DNA of 16,915 bases from an uncultured Eubacteriales bacterium. Its GTDB lineage: Bacteria > Bacillota > Clostridia > Oscillospirales > Oscillospiraceae. The notes under the pieces are model-generated. The model did not search any database. It was not told where the DNA came from and saw only the letters and a program-made list of their open reading frames with translations. The position numbers were made by a program, and so were the translations under genes. Position 1 is the first letter of the stretch. Each line of letters starts with the position of its first letter. The stretch spans positions 1-16,915 of the forward strand of contig UQQF01000047.1 of NCBI GenBank assembly GCA_900543085.1, written 5' to 3'. Shown here piece by piece: positions 5,964 through 12,713 of the stretch.

Positions 5964-6233
5964 TTACACCAGGTCGATGAGCGTCTGGACTCCGAGCTGA
6001 GCCAGGGTGTCAAAGAGCCACAGTGCGACGGCCGCAACGGCCATCATGGCCAGCGCCACGCCGGTGTTAGTGGTCACCTGCTTGGGAGTAGGCCAGACCA
6101 CCTTCTTGACCTCGCTGCGGAACTCGCGGAACCACTTGCCGACACGCTTGAAAAACGGGAGCTTCTCGTCGGTCTTCTTGACGGCGGCCGTGGAGGTCTT
6201 GGCGGGGGCGGCATTCTTGTTTGCTTCTGCCAT
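5964..6233 (-). CDS. secE: Preprotein translocase subunit SecE
   Basis: The 89-residue product is the single-spanning form of SecE found in Gram-positive bacteria. An Ala/Lys-rich cytoplasmic N-terminus (about 1-24) leads to the conserved amphipathic segment FFKRVGKWFREFRSEVKKVVWPTPKQ (about 27-52, quoted in part) and one transmembrane helix at about 55-78, ending in a short external tail. SecE clamps SecY in the membrane. The ATG has AAAGGAG about 11 bp upstream. It lies 24 bp after rpmG and 5 bp before nusG. Confidence 0.97.
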   Translation of the reverse strand: MAEANKNAAPAKTSTAAVKKTDEKLPFFKRVGKWFREFRSEVKKVVWPTPKQVTTNTGVALAMMAVAAVALWLFDTLAQLGVQTLIDLV

Positions 6234-6257
6234 TAGACTGAAAACTCCTTTCGCGCC

Positions 6258-6419
6258 TTACTTCGTCTCGTTGTGGACCGTGTACTTGCGGCAGCGGGGG
6301 CAGTACTTCTTCATCTCGAGACGGTCAGGCGTATTCTTCTTGTTCTTGACCGTGAAGTAGTTGCGCTCCTTGCATTCGCTGCACCTGAGTGTAACCTTGA
6401 CTCTTGCGCCAACAGCCAT
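6258..6419 (-). CDS. rpmG: 50S ribosomal protein L33, zinc-binding form
   Basis: The 53-residue product has two CxxC pairs, Cys13/Cys16 and Cys40/Cys43, the zinc-binding C+ type of L33 ([11 protein letters not shown] and [11 protein letters not shown]). The ATG at 6419 is preceded by AAGGAGGTG with 8 bp spacing; the open frame continues upstream but has no supported start. The gene opens the rpmG-secE-nusG-rplK-rplA operon. The C+ form is usually the zinc-replete version; whether the genome also holds a C- paralogue cannot be seen here. Confidence 0.97.
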   Translation of the reverse strand: MAVGARVKVTLRCSECKERNYFTVKNKKNTPDRLEMKKYCPRCRKYTVHNETK

Positions 6420-6600
6420 TTGTTCGGCACCTCCTTGTAGTATTGGCCGCGCACGGCGGCCTGTTGCCTCCCTGAACATGCCGGAGCAGACGCCGGGAAA
6501 GCCCGGCTTGAACAGTCGTCGCACGCAAAAAATGCGCACGAAAACAGCCTGTCCGGCCGACAGGTAGAAATAGTATAACACTCCGCCGCGCCCAGGTCAA
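6420..6600 (-). promoter_or_regulatory. Sigma-A promoter and structured leader of the rpmG operon
   Basis: On the minus strand TTGACC (6595-6600) and TATACT (6572-6577) are exactly 17 bp apart, a strong sigma-A promoter. The leader to the rpmG ATG is about 145 nt. It holds several stems: CCTGTC..GACAGG near the start, a GTGCGCA..TGCGTGC stem using U-G pairs, and a perfect CCGGG-CTTT-CCCGG hairpin. Whether these regulate the operon is unknown. Confidence 0.8.
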
Positions 6601-6709
6601 TCATTAAATTATAGTATCGTTCATTTTTTTCTCACGTATCGGGGCAAAACGTTCCACTTAGTTCACTTTGCCTTAACAGCCAGTTCACAAGTGGGCGGTA
6701 TATTGTAGA

Positions 6710-6825
6710 TGCTGACAGGGAAGTCAGTGAGAACGCGGTTACCGGGGGTGCCACGCGCGCCCCGCTGCAAGGGTCAGAGCCTGCGCGAAATCCGGCGCTG
6801 CGCCCCGGAAACCTGCCTGATACGC
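6710..6825 (+). ncRNA. Candidate cobalamin-like riboswitch upstream of folC
   Basis: Three landmarks of the cobalamin riboswitch appear in order on the plus strand: GGGAAGTCAGTGAGAA (6718-6733; family GGGAAnnnGGUGnnAA), then GCGCCCCGC (6767-6775; family GCnGnCCCGC), then CGGAAACCTGCC (6806-6817; the B12 box, family AGNCNGGAgACCUGCC). The usual GCCACUG..GGGAAGGC arm is not clear, and about 20 nt are inserted near the P6 position. A stem at 6842-6878 and a terminator at 6909-6937 follow, as expected for an expression platform. folC has its own promoter after the terminator, so the switch may add read-through control or be an orphan. The family call is tentative. Confidence 0.45.
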
Positions 6826-6908
6826 TATAGCAACACGGCTACTGCCCGCCGGAAAGGCTTGCCCTTTCAAAGCGGCAGACCAAAAATAACGCCTTGCGGC
6901 GATCACAT

Positions 6909-6937
6909 AAAAGAGGACGGTTTCGCCGTCCTCTTTT
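6909..6937 (+). terminator. Strong intrinsic terminator upstream of folC
   Basis: A perfect 12-bp stem (6909-6920 with 6926-6937, loop TTTCG) with A4 before and T4 at the end of the stem. It ends any transcript coming through the riboswitch candidate, and because of the A4 arm it may also act on the minus strand. Confidence 0.8.
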
Positions 6938-6976
6938 CGCGTCCTGAGAATTTTTCTTCCCAACCGCGCGCCGCGA

Positions 6977-6985
6977 TGGTATAAT
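6977..6985 (+). promoter_or_regulatory. Extended -10 promoter of folC-ruvX
   Basis: TGGTATAAT gives a perfect TATAAT -10 (6980-6985) with the TGn extension. No good -35 lies at 17 bp spacing, as is usual for extended -10 promoters. The folC ribosome site CGGAGGTG follows at 6997. Confidence 0.75.
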
Positions 6986-7008
6986 CTCGGCGTAAACGGA
7001 GGTGCCGC

Positions 7009-8286
7009 ATGGATTATCGATCGGCTTTGAAATATATAGAGGGCGTGTCCTGGCTCGGCTCCAGGCCGGGGCTGGAGCGCATCTCCGCCCTGCTGGAGCG
7101 GCTGGGCAGGCCGCAGGACGCGCTGAAGTTCGTCCACGTCGCGGGCACCAACGGCAAGGGCAGCGTCTGCGCGCTGCTCCGGCACACGCTGAGCGCCGCA
7201 GGATACCGCACGGGGCTTTACATCTCGCCTCACCTCTCGCGCATGAACGAGCGCATGAGCGTGGACGGCGCGGACGTCTCCGACGCCGCCTTCGCCGAAG
7301 CGGTGGGCGAGCTGGCGCAGGCGGCGCAGGGCATGGACGAGCCGTGCACGGAGTTCGAGCTGTGCACCGCCCTGGCTCTGCACTGGTTCCGCAAGGAGCG
7401 CTGCGACATAGTCGTGCTCGAGACCGGCCTCGGCGGGCGTCTGGACGCAACGAACGCCATCGGCGTCCCCGAGTGCGCGGTCATAACCAACATCGGCCTC
7501 GACCACACCGGCGTGCTCGGCTCCACGGTCGAGCTGATCGCCGCCGAGAAGGCGGGCATATTCAAGGGCGGGCGTGCCGCGGCCTACGACCTGCCGGAGA
7601 GCGTGCGTGCGGTGCTGCGCAAAAAGGCCGACGCGACGGGCACGAGCCTGCGCTTCGCCGACTTCGGCGAGCTGCGGCCCATCGAAGACTCGCTCGACGG
7701 GCAGCGCTTTGCCTACCGGGGTGCGGAGTACCGCCTCGGCCTGCTGGGCGAGCACCAGCTCAGGAACGCTGCCACGGCGCTGGAGGCGATAGAGCAGCTG
7801 CGCGCGGCCGGGTGGGACATCCCGGCTTACGCCGTGCAGCGCGGCTTTGAGCGCGCCGTCTGGCCGGCGAGGTTTGAGCGCGTGCTGCGCGAGCCCGACT
7901 TCATAATAGACGGCGGGCACAACCCGCAGTGCCTTAACGCCACCGTCTCGGCGCTGGAGCGCTACTACCCCGGCACGCGCCGGGTGCTGCTTTTCGGCGC
8001 TCTGGCGGACAAGGACTGGCAGGACATGGCCAGGCTGCTGATACCCGCCGCGGACGAGTTCGTCTGCGCCACGCCGGACTCCCCCCGCGCGCTGGACGCC
8101 GGGACGCTAGCCGCCTTCCTCAAAGGCGAGGGCTGCAAGGCCGAGGCCTTCGGCACGATAGAGGCCGCCTGCCGCGCCGCGCGCGAGCGCTCGGCGCCCG
8201 ACGGCATGGCCTGCTGCCTCGGCTCGCTGTACATGGCCGGGGCGGCCAGGGAATTTCTGCTCTCGACAGGAGGCGAAGTCAAGTGA
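7009..8286 (+). CDS. folC: Bifunctional folylpolyglutamate/dihydrofolate synthase
   Basis: The 425-residue cytoplasmic enzyme adds glutamate to (dihydro)folates using ATP, and belongs to the Mur ligase superfamily. Visible motifs are the P-loop HVAGTNGKGSV at 43-53, YISPHLSRMNERM at 71-83 (folate loop), ETGLGGRLDATN at 138-149, NIGLDHTGVLGST at 161-173 with the metal-binding region, GEHQLRNAATALEA at 247-260, WPARFE at 285-290, and IIDGGHNP at 299-306. The ATG has CGGAGGTG at good spacing. Its TGA overlaps the GTG start of ruvX (GTGA), so the two are coupled. The pairing with an upstream cobalamin-like element would make sense through one-carbon metabolism, but that is inference. Confidence 0.96.
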   Translation: MDYRSALKYIEGVSWLGSRPGLERISALLERLGRPQDALKFVHVAGTNGKGSVCALLRHTLSAAGYRTGLYISPHLSRMNERMSVDGADVSDAAFAEAVGELAQAAQGMDEPCTEFELCTALALHWFRKERCDIVVLETGLGGRLDATNAIGVPECAVITNIGLDHTGVLGSTVELIAAEKAGIFKGGRAAAYDLPESVRAVLRKKADATGTSLRFADFGELRPIEDSLDGQRFAYRGAEYRLGLLGEHQLRNAATALEAIEQLRAAGWDIPAYAVQRGFERAVWPARFERVLREPDFIIDGGHNPQCLNATVSALERYYPGTRRVLLFGALADKDWQDMARLLIPAADEFVCATPDSPRALDAGTLAAFLKGEGCKAEAFGTIEAACRAARERSAPDGMACCLGSLYMAGAAREFLLSTGGEVK

Positions 8287-8717
8287 GAATAATGGCTCTC
8301 GACTACGGCGACGCGCGCACCGGCGTCGCTATCTCGGACTTGAACGGCATACTCTGCGGCGAGACGCTCGTCCTCAACGAGTGGGACGCGGAGCGTCTGG
8401 CACAGCGCGTCTCCGCCCTGGCGCGCGAGCGCGGCTGCGGCCTCATCCTGCTCGGCCTGCCTCTGAACATGGACGGCAGCGAGGGGCCTCGCGCCGAAAA
8501 GGCGCGGCAGTTCGCCGCTCTGCTGCGCGCGCTCGACGTCCCCGAGGTGCTGCTGCGCGACGAGCGGCGCACCAGCGTGGAGGCGCACGCGATACTCCGC
8601 GCCAACGGCCGGCGCGAAAAGCTCCACCGCCAGAACGTGGACGCCGTGGCGGCGCAGCTCATACTCGAGACCTTCCTCGGCTCGGCCGAAAACGCGAGGC
8701 TCCAGCGAGGCGACTGA
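8283..8717 (+). CDS. ruvX: RuvX/YqgF-type nuclease (pre-16S rRNA processing / putative Holliday junction resolvase)
   Basis: The 144-residue protein has the RNase H-like YqgF fold: ALDYGDARTGVAISD at 5-19 with Asp7, GLPLNMDGSEGPRAEKARQF at about 58-77, LRDERRTSVEA at 91-101, and NVDAVAAQLILE at 118-129 with Asp120. Family members process the 5' end of 16S rRNA in E. coli and were first proposed as Holliday junction resolvases. I chose the GTG at 8283 because AGGAGG lies 9 bp upstream and it overlaps the folC stop; an ATG three codons later is possible. Confidence 0.93.
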   Translation: MRIMALDYGDARTGVAISDLNGILCGETLVLNEWDAERLAQRVSALARERGCGLILLGLPLNMDGSEGPRAEKARQFAALLRALDVPEVLLRDERRTSVEAHAILRANGRREKLHRQNVDAVAAQLILETFLGSAENARLQRGD

Positions 8718-8729
8718 GGAGAACACGAT

Positions 8730-8776
8730 AAAAAAGTCCGGCCTCCGGGTGCTTTTTGCCCCGGAGGCCGGATTTT
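8730..8776. terminator. Bidirectional terminator between ruvX and the Nudix gene
   Basis: A 13-bp stem (8737-8749 with 8760-8772) with a 10-nt loop is flanked by A6 on the left and TTTT on the right. It serves convergent transcripts from ruvX (plus) and the Nudix gene (minus). Confidence 0.85.
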
Positions 8777-8789
8777 CTATGTCAGTACG

Positions 8790-9356
8790 TCACAGCTGGC
8801 CTATCGTCCACATGTACGAGTAGGCCTGCGCCCAGGAGCCGAAGGTCTCGCGCTGGACCATCTCGCGCAGCTCGTCCCGGCCGTACCAGCGGGCGGTTAT
8901 CTCCTCGCCCGTGTCCTTGCAGGGGGCGATCTCGCCGTCGGCCACGCCGAAGACGCAGATGCACTGCTCGTTCGACAGTCCGACCGCGCTGTAGGCGGGC
9001 GGGAGCACGTGCAATATCTCCACCAGGTCCAGACCCGTCTCCTCCTTCAGCTCGCGCCTGGCCGCCTGCTCCGGCGTCTCGCCCGGGTCTATCAGCCCGG
9101 CGGGCAGGCCGTAGATCTCGCGCCCCAGCTCCAGCCGGAACTCGCGTATCAGCAGGAAGCTCTCCCTCGCGCGGTCGGTCATGATTATCATGACGGCGTC
9201 GGTGCGCGGGTGCAGCAGCTTCTCGGTCGAGTCTATACCCGGGTCGCGCGAGAACATCTCGTAGACCTTCTCACCGCCCGAGGGCGTCTCGTACTTCACG
9301 TCGTAGCGGGTGAGGTATTCCCAGCTCGCCACCTTTTCCACACTTTTCAGCTTCAT
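8790..9356 (-). CDS. Nudix hydrolase, ADP-ribose pyrophosphatase-like
   Basis: The 188-residue protein has a perfect Nudix box (Gx5Ex7REUxEExGU) at residues 87-109: GLIDPGE, TPEQAAR, RELKEETGL. An N-terminal beta-rich part (WEYLTRYDVKYETPSG..EKVYEMFSR) and the segment LLIREFRLELGREIYGLPAG match the ADP-ribose/nucleoside-diphosphate-sugar branch, where the residues before the box bind substrate. It would cut ADP-ribose to AMP and ribose-5-phosphate, or a related substrate. Its ATG overlaps the stop of the upstream MBL-fold gene (ATGA), so the two are coupled. Exact substrate is not proven. Confidence 0.93.
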   Translation of the reverse strand: MKLKSVEKVASWEYLTRYDVKYETPSGGEKVYEMFSRDPGIDSTEKLLHPRTDAVMIIMTDRARESFLLIREFRLELGREIYGLPAGLIDPGETPEQAARRELKEETGLDLVEILHVLPPAYSAVGLSNEQCICVFGVADGEIAPCKDTGEEITARWYGRDELREMVQRETFGSWAQAYSYMWTIGQL

Positions 9357-9964
9357 TTCGGCGCCTTGAGTACCAGGGTCACGCGGTCTTTATAGTCCGC
9401 GGGGTCAAAACTGTTCGAGTCCGCGCAGCGCACGTCTTTGCGCAGGGCGGTGAACTCCTCCACCGTGCCGATGACGTCGTAGCCGAAGCCATCGCCCCGG
9501 TAGTGCATTGGCACGGTGATGCGCGCGCCTATCTTCTCCGCCACGGCGGCGGCCGTCGCGGCGTCGATGGTGTAAAATCCGCCCACGGGTATGAGCAGCA
9601 CGTCAGGCACGCCTATGGCGGCGAGCTGAGCCTCGTCCGGCTCGTGGCCGAGGTCGCCCAGGTGCGCCACGCGCACGCCATCGGCGGTGAGGATGTGTAT
9701 GGTGTTCGCCCCGCGCTTTGCGCCGTGCTCGGCGTCGTGGAAGCACTCCACCGTCTCCACCTTGCAGTCCGGCTTACGGCCGCTGAGCGTCACCTTGCCG
9801 GCGCCGGCGTGGTCGTCGTGGCGATGGCTGCACAGCACCGCGTCGGCGCTCAGCTGCGGCAGGGTCCACCCGGGGACAGAGCCGTCGGCGTAGGGGTCGA
9901 ACACCACCGAGCCGCCGTCAAAGCTCACTTTGAAGCAGGAATGCCCGTACCAGGTTATCTTCAT
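9353..9964 (-). CDS. MBL-fold metal-dependent hydrolase (UPF0173/UlaG-like)
   Basis: The 203-residue protein opens with MKITWYGHSCFKV, typical of the UlaG/UPF0173 branch of the metallo-beta-lactamase superfamily. The metal site HxHxDH is at 47-52 (SHRHDDHAGAG), and further ligands are likely Asp104 in HLGDLGH and His154 in VPMHYR. A short core without additional domains fits this subgroup, whose natural substrates are mostly unknown. The ATG has GGAGGTAG just upstream, and a strong promoter precedes it. It is the first gene of a two-gene operon with the Nudix hydrolase. Confidence 0.92.
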   Translation of the reverse strand: MKITWYGHSCFKVSFDGGSVVFDPYADGSVPGWTLPQLSADAVLCSHRHDDHAGAGKVTLSGRKPDCKVETVECFHDAEHGAKRGANTIHILTADGVRVAHLGDLGHEPDEAQLAAIGVPDVLLIPVGGFYTIDAATAAAVAEKIGARITVPMHYRGDGFGYDVIGTVEEFTALRKDVRCADSNSFDPADYKDRVTLVLKAPK

Positions 9965-9994
9965 CTTTACTACCTCCAGGCTATGTATGCGTCA

Positions 9995-10023
9995 ATTATA
10001 GCACCCGCCGCGCGCCGCTTCAA
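9995..10023 (-). promoter_or_regulatory. Sigma-A promoter of the MBL/Nudix operon
   Basis: On the minus strand TTGAAG (10018-10023) and TATAAT (9995-10000) are exactly 17 bp apart, and TGC before TATAAT adds an extended -10. Confidence 0.88.
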
Positions 10024-10057
10024 GCGCCTTGCCGCGGGGCGCGGCGCACAGGGGCGC

Positions 10058-10096
10058 AAAAAATCCGCCCTCCCGCTTGCGCCGGGACGGGCGGAT
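10058..10096 (-). terminator. Intrinsic terminator after gntR
   Basis: An 8-bp GC-rich stem plus four further pairs with one bulged C (10063-10074 with 10084-10096, loop of 9) is followed on the minus strand by six T. It lies directly behind the regulator gene and before the MBL promoter. Confidence 0.85.
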
Positions 10097-10104
10097 CTCA
10101 GTTT

Positions 10105-10809
10105 TTAAGGCATGTTCTCCAGGTAGTGGTCGAACAGCGAGTTGAGGTAGTCGGAGGCGGTCTCGCCGTCGTTCTTCTCCAGCAGCTCCAGGATGTGCCG
10201 CCCCTGCTCCAGCAGCGCGTTCACGCCCCAGAAGCGCGCCGAATCCTCCCACAGCGTGTTGCCGACGCCGCGGAAGGCGTTCATTATCAGCGGAAAGAGC
10301 TGGTTGCCCGAGAGCGTGCATATGCGGTAGTGGAAGCGCGCCAGCGCGTCGGCGACGGTGCGTATGTCCGGGTCGTGCTTGGCGACCTCGGCGTACTCCG
10401 CGAGCATGTCTCGCAGCTCGTCCAAATCCTCCTGCGTGTGGCTGCGCCCCAGGCGGATAAGCGCCCCGCCCTCCACGGCGCTGCGCAGCTCGATTATGCT
10501 CACGACCATCTGCCGGTCCAGCTTGCCGCCGTTGTAGCGGAGTATTGCGTTGAGCGTCTCCAGATTTCCGCTCTCGGCGAAGTCCGCCACCACCGTGCCT
10601 CGCCTCGGCGTGACCTCCAGGAAGCCCATGCGTGCCAGATCCTCCAGGCCGATGTGCACTATCGTCTTGCTTATCTTCATCTGCTCCGCCAGGTCGCGCT
10701 CGCTGGGCAGGCGCTCTCCCGGCTTGAGCTGACCCGAGAGTATCATGCCCTCGATGCGCTCTATGAACAGCTCCTTTATAGTCGGCGCCACAATCTGGCC
10801 AAATTCCAT
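10105..10809 (-). CDS. GntR-family transcriptional regulator, FadR/FCD subfamily
   Basis: The 234-residue protein has an N-terminal winged helix-turn-helix at about 10-77 (LKPGERLPSERDLAEQMKIS, then VTPRRGTVV for the wing) and an all-helical FCD ligand domain at about 100-230. In FCD proteins a metal site uses an Asp and three His. Here His160 (ARFHYRI), His205 (GRHILELL) and His228 (DHYLE) are placed as expected, but the Asp four residues before His160 is Leu. The start is the ATG at 10809 with GGAGATGA at good spacing; the longer frame upstream crosses a terminator-like hairpin. No metabolic gene it might control is adjacent. Effector and targets are unknown; autoregulation is plausible. 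Confidence 0.92.
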   Translation of the reverse strand: MEFGQIVAPTIKELFIERIEGMILSGQLKPGERLPSERDLAEQMKISKTIVHIGLEDLARMGFLEVTPRRGTVVADFAESGNLETLNAILRYNGGKLDRQMVVSIIELRSAVEGGALIRLGRSHTQEDLDELRDMLAEYAEVAKHDPDIRTVADALARFHYRICTLSGNQLFPLIMNAFRGVGNTLWEDSARFWGVNALLEQGRHILELLEKNDGETASDYLNSLFDHYLENMP

Positions 10810-10835
10810 TCTATCATCTCCAATCACAGATAGAG

Positions 10836-10869
10836 AAAAGGCGCGCGGCATTCTTCACGCCCGCGCGCC
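10836..10869 (-). terminator. Terminator-like hairpin in the gntR leader
   Basis: On the minus strand a ~10-bp stem (GGCGCGCGG..CCGCGCGCC with one bulge, 9-nt loop) is followed by TTTTCTCT and then, 15-20 bp on, the gntR ribosome site. It could stop read-through from the AI-2E gene or act as an attenuator of gntR. Confidence 0.65.
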
Positions 10870-11239
10870 CTCCTCTCTGGAACATGTGGGAGCCGTCCGG
10901 CCTTCCGTCTCCGGCGTGGGAAGCGGCGCCGCCGGAAGCGCAAAATCCGGCTGTGCGCCATCACCATGGACGCAGGTCTCGCGGCAAGCGTTCTTCCCGC
11001 ATTATTCCAGTGCGCCGCCGGCGCTTGCCCCTGCGCCGCCGCGCGAAACGAGAAATACGGTCTGTATGCGGAGGCATATCCGCGGCTTTTGCCGCATTTC
11101 GGCCCCCGCCCGTGCGATGAATTCATTCCATCGCTGATAAGTCAAATGTATCACAATTTGATGTGATTTACAAGTCTTTGCGGGCACTTCGGCGCTTTTA
11201 TCCCAATTGCACAGAAGTCGTGGTCAAACCAAATACCAG
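10870..11239 (-). other. Non-coding leader / possible small RNA region upstream of gntR
   Basis: I see no convincing protein here: the open frames are Arg/Pro/Gly-rich shadows. The minus strand carries successive stems, such as TGCGGC-AAAA-GCCGC and TATGC-CTCC-GCATA near 11065-11097, GGCGGCGCA/TGCGCCGCC near 11012-11040, and the terminator-like stem at 10840-10869. At the distal end are two palindromes: ATGAATTCAT (11117-11126) and ATCACA-N6-TGTGAT (11150-11167). I could not match it to 6S, SRP, tmRNA, RNase P or a riboswitch I know. It may be a long regulated leader, a small RNA ending at 10840, or decayed DNA. Confidence 0.4.
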
Positions 11240-12406
11240 CTATACCGTCCCGCTGCTCGGCCCCTGCCTGCGCGCCAGCCGGGAATCCACCGCCCCGCGC
11301 AGCAGCGTATACAGCACGGCGCTGACCGGAACGGCGCACAGGCCGCCGATTATGCCGGCTATGTTGCCCCCGACGAGCACGGCGCTGAGCACGATGACGC
11401 CGGGCAGACCCACGGCCTTGCCGACGATCTTGGGATAGATGAGGTTGCCCTCTATCTGCTGCAGCACGAGTATGAACACGATGAACAGCAGCGACTTTAT
11501 CGGCTCTACAGTGAGTATCAGCAGGGCGCCGATTATCACGCCGACGAACGCGCCCACCAGCGGGACAAGGCTGGTCACGCCAATGACCACGCTTATGACG
11601 TTGGCGTAGGGGAAGCGGAAGATGGTCATGCCTATAAAGCAGAGCAGCCCCAGGATGCAGGAGTCCGTGAGCTGGCCTCCGATGAAGTTCGAGAAGGTCT
11701 CCGCGGCCATGGAACAGATGCGTATGAAGCCGCTGCCCACGCGGCGGGGCATGAAGGCAAGGATGCAGCGGTGCACGAAGCGGCCGATGCGCTCCTTCTG
11801 AGCCAGGACGTATACGGCGATGATGACGCTGAACACCACGTCTATGACGCCGCTGACTATGCTCGTGCCGACGTTCGCAGCCGTTCCGGCGGCGCTGAGT
11901 ATCTCATTCATGCCCTGGGAGAGCATGGTGCCTATATCGCTGAACACCTTTGTCCAGTCTATACCCTCAAGCTGCTCGCTCAGCGAGAAGCCGAAGGGCT
12001 CGAGCAGACGGTCTATCCAGGCTATCAGCTCGGTGACATAGCCCGGCATGCGCGCGAGCACGGCCGCCACGGCCTCCACCAGCTGCGGCAGGATTATGAG
12101 CAGCAGGACAATCAGCACGCCCAGGGTTATGAGCAGGGAGCAGACTATGCTCACCGGGCGCAGCATTTTTCTCACGGTCGGGTTTCTGTGCTCGCGCATG
12201 CCGTAAAACCACTTGTTTTCAAACATCCGCAGCGGCACGTTCAGCACAAAGGCTATGGCCAGGCCGGCGATGACGCTGGAAAACACTCCCCAGACGTTCA
12301 CGGCGAAGCCCAGTATGGCGCCTATGTTCTGCACGGCCGTGAACAGCACGACCGTAAATACTATTATGAGCAGGATGATCCGCACGTTTTTCTTGTTCAG
12401 CTCCAA
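11240..12406 (-). CDS. AI-2E family transporter-like membrane protein
   Basis: The 388-residue protein has the AI-2E/PerM family layout: two N-terminal membrane helices (about 10-30 and 40-58), a third around 90-110, a soluble segment (about 112-190), and a C-terminal membrane block with SVIIAVYVLAQKERIGRFV, GFIRICSMAAETFSNFIGGQ and IGVTSLVPLVGAFVGVIIGA, then LQQIEGNLIYPKIVGKAVGL. Members export small molecules or ions (AI-2 in TqsA, Na+/H+ exchange in some); the substrate here cannot be told. The start is TTG at 12406, with AAAAGGAGG 7 bp upstream; an in-frame GTG at 12430 lies ahead of that ribosome site and is unlikely. It is divergent from the TetR-type gene, which might regulate it. No clear terminator follows. 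Confidence 0.93.
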   Translation of the reverse strand: MELNKKNVRIILLIIVFTVVLFTAVQNIGAILGFAVNVWGVFSSVIAGLAIAFVLNVPLRMFENKWFYGMREHRNPTVRKMLRPVSIVCSLLITLGVLIVLLLIILPQLVEAVAAVLARMPGYVTELIAWIDRLLEPFGFSLSEQLEGIDWTKVFSDIGTMLSQGMNEILSAAGTAANVGTSIVSGVIDVVFSVIIAVYVLAQKERIGRFVHRCILAFMPRRVGSGFIRICSMAAETFSNFIGGQLTDSCILGLLCFIGMTIFRFPYANVISVVIGVTSLVPLVGAFVGVIIGALLILTVEPIKSLLFIVFILVLQQIEGNLIYPKIVGKAVGLPGVIVLSAVLVGGNIAGIIGGLCAVPVSAVLYTLLRGAVDSRLARRQGPSSGTV

Positions 12407-12561
12407 CGGCGAGCCTCCTTTTGGCGTCACGGTGCTCCGTGCACGGATTTGATGCTATCATAGCCATAATACACTTTTTTCATCCGATAGGCAATAGCTT
12501 TTAATCACGCGCCGCAAATTGGCGAAAACCACGGCGCAGGCCGGATACTTTCTATGAAGTT

Positions 12562-12603
12562 AACAAACTTGTTGTTGATTACTCGGCAGAAATGGGTTAT
12601 TAT
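12562..12603 (+). promoter_or_regulatory. Promoter of the TetR-type gene with overlapping palindrome
   Basis: TTGATT (12575-12580) and TATTAT (12598-12603) are 17 bp apart, a good sigma-A promoter with a ~105-nt leader. A palindrome AACAA-AC-TTGTT (12562-12573) abuts the -35 box and is a candidate operator for autoregulation. It lies in the ~280-bp region shared with the divergent AI-2E gene. A second TATTAT at 12691 lies too close to the start to have a good -35. Confidence 0.65.
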
Positions 12604-12713
12604 TGTAGTAAGCATCACTTCCCCAGGCGCCGGGACAGCATTCTTTGACGGCCCGCGCGGGTCGCACGACTTCACCGCGCCGCGCCGCCATATTATAGAG
12701 GGAGGAGAAAATT

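Noticed and set aside
6709..6984. A 91-codon plus-strand gene upstream of folC
   Set aside because: It reads through the riboswitch candidate and the terminator, lacks a ribosome site and has no protein-like pattern.
8790..9964. A defence or NAD/ADP-ribose signalling system made of macro domain, Nudix and MBL proteins
   Set aside because: The macro-domain gene is 5 kb away in another operon, there is no ADP-ribosyltransferase, TIR or effector gene, and each protein has a common housekeeping explanation.
10870..11170. 6S RNA, SRP RNA, RNase P RNA or tmRNA
   Set aside because: None of the conserved core sequences I know for these RNAs is present, such as the GGAAGGAAGC loop of SRP RNA or the tRNA-like end of tmRNA.
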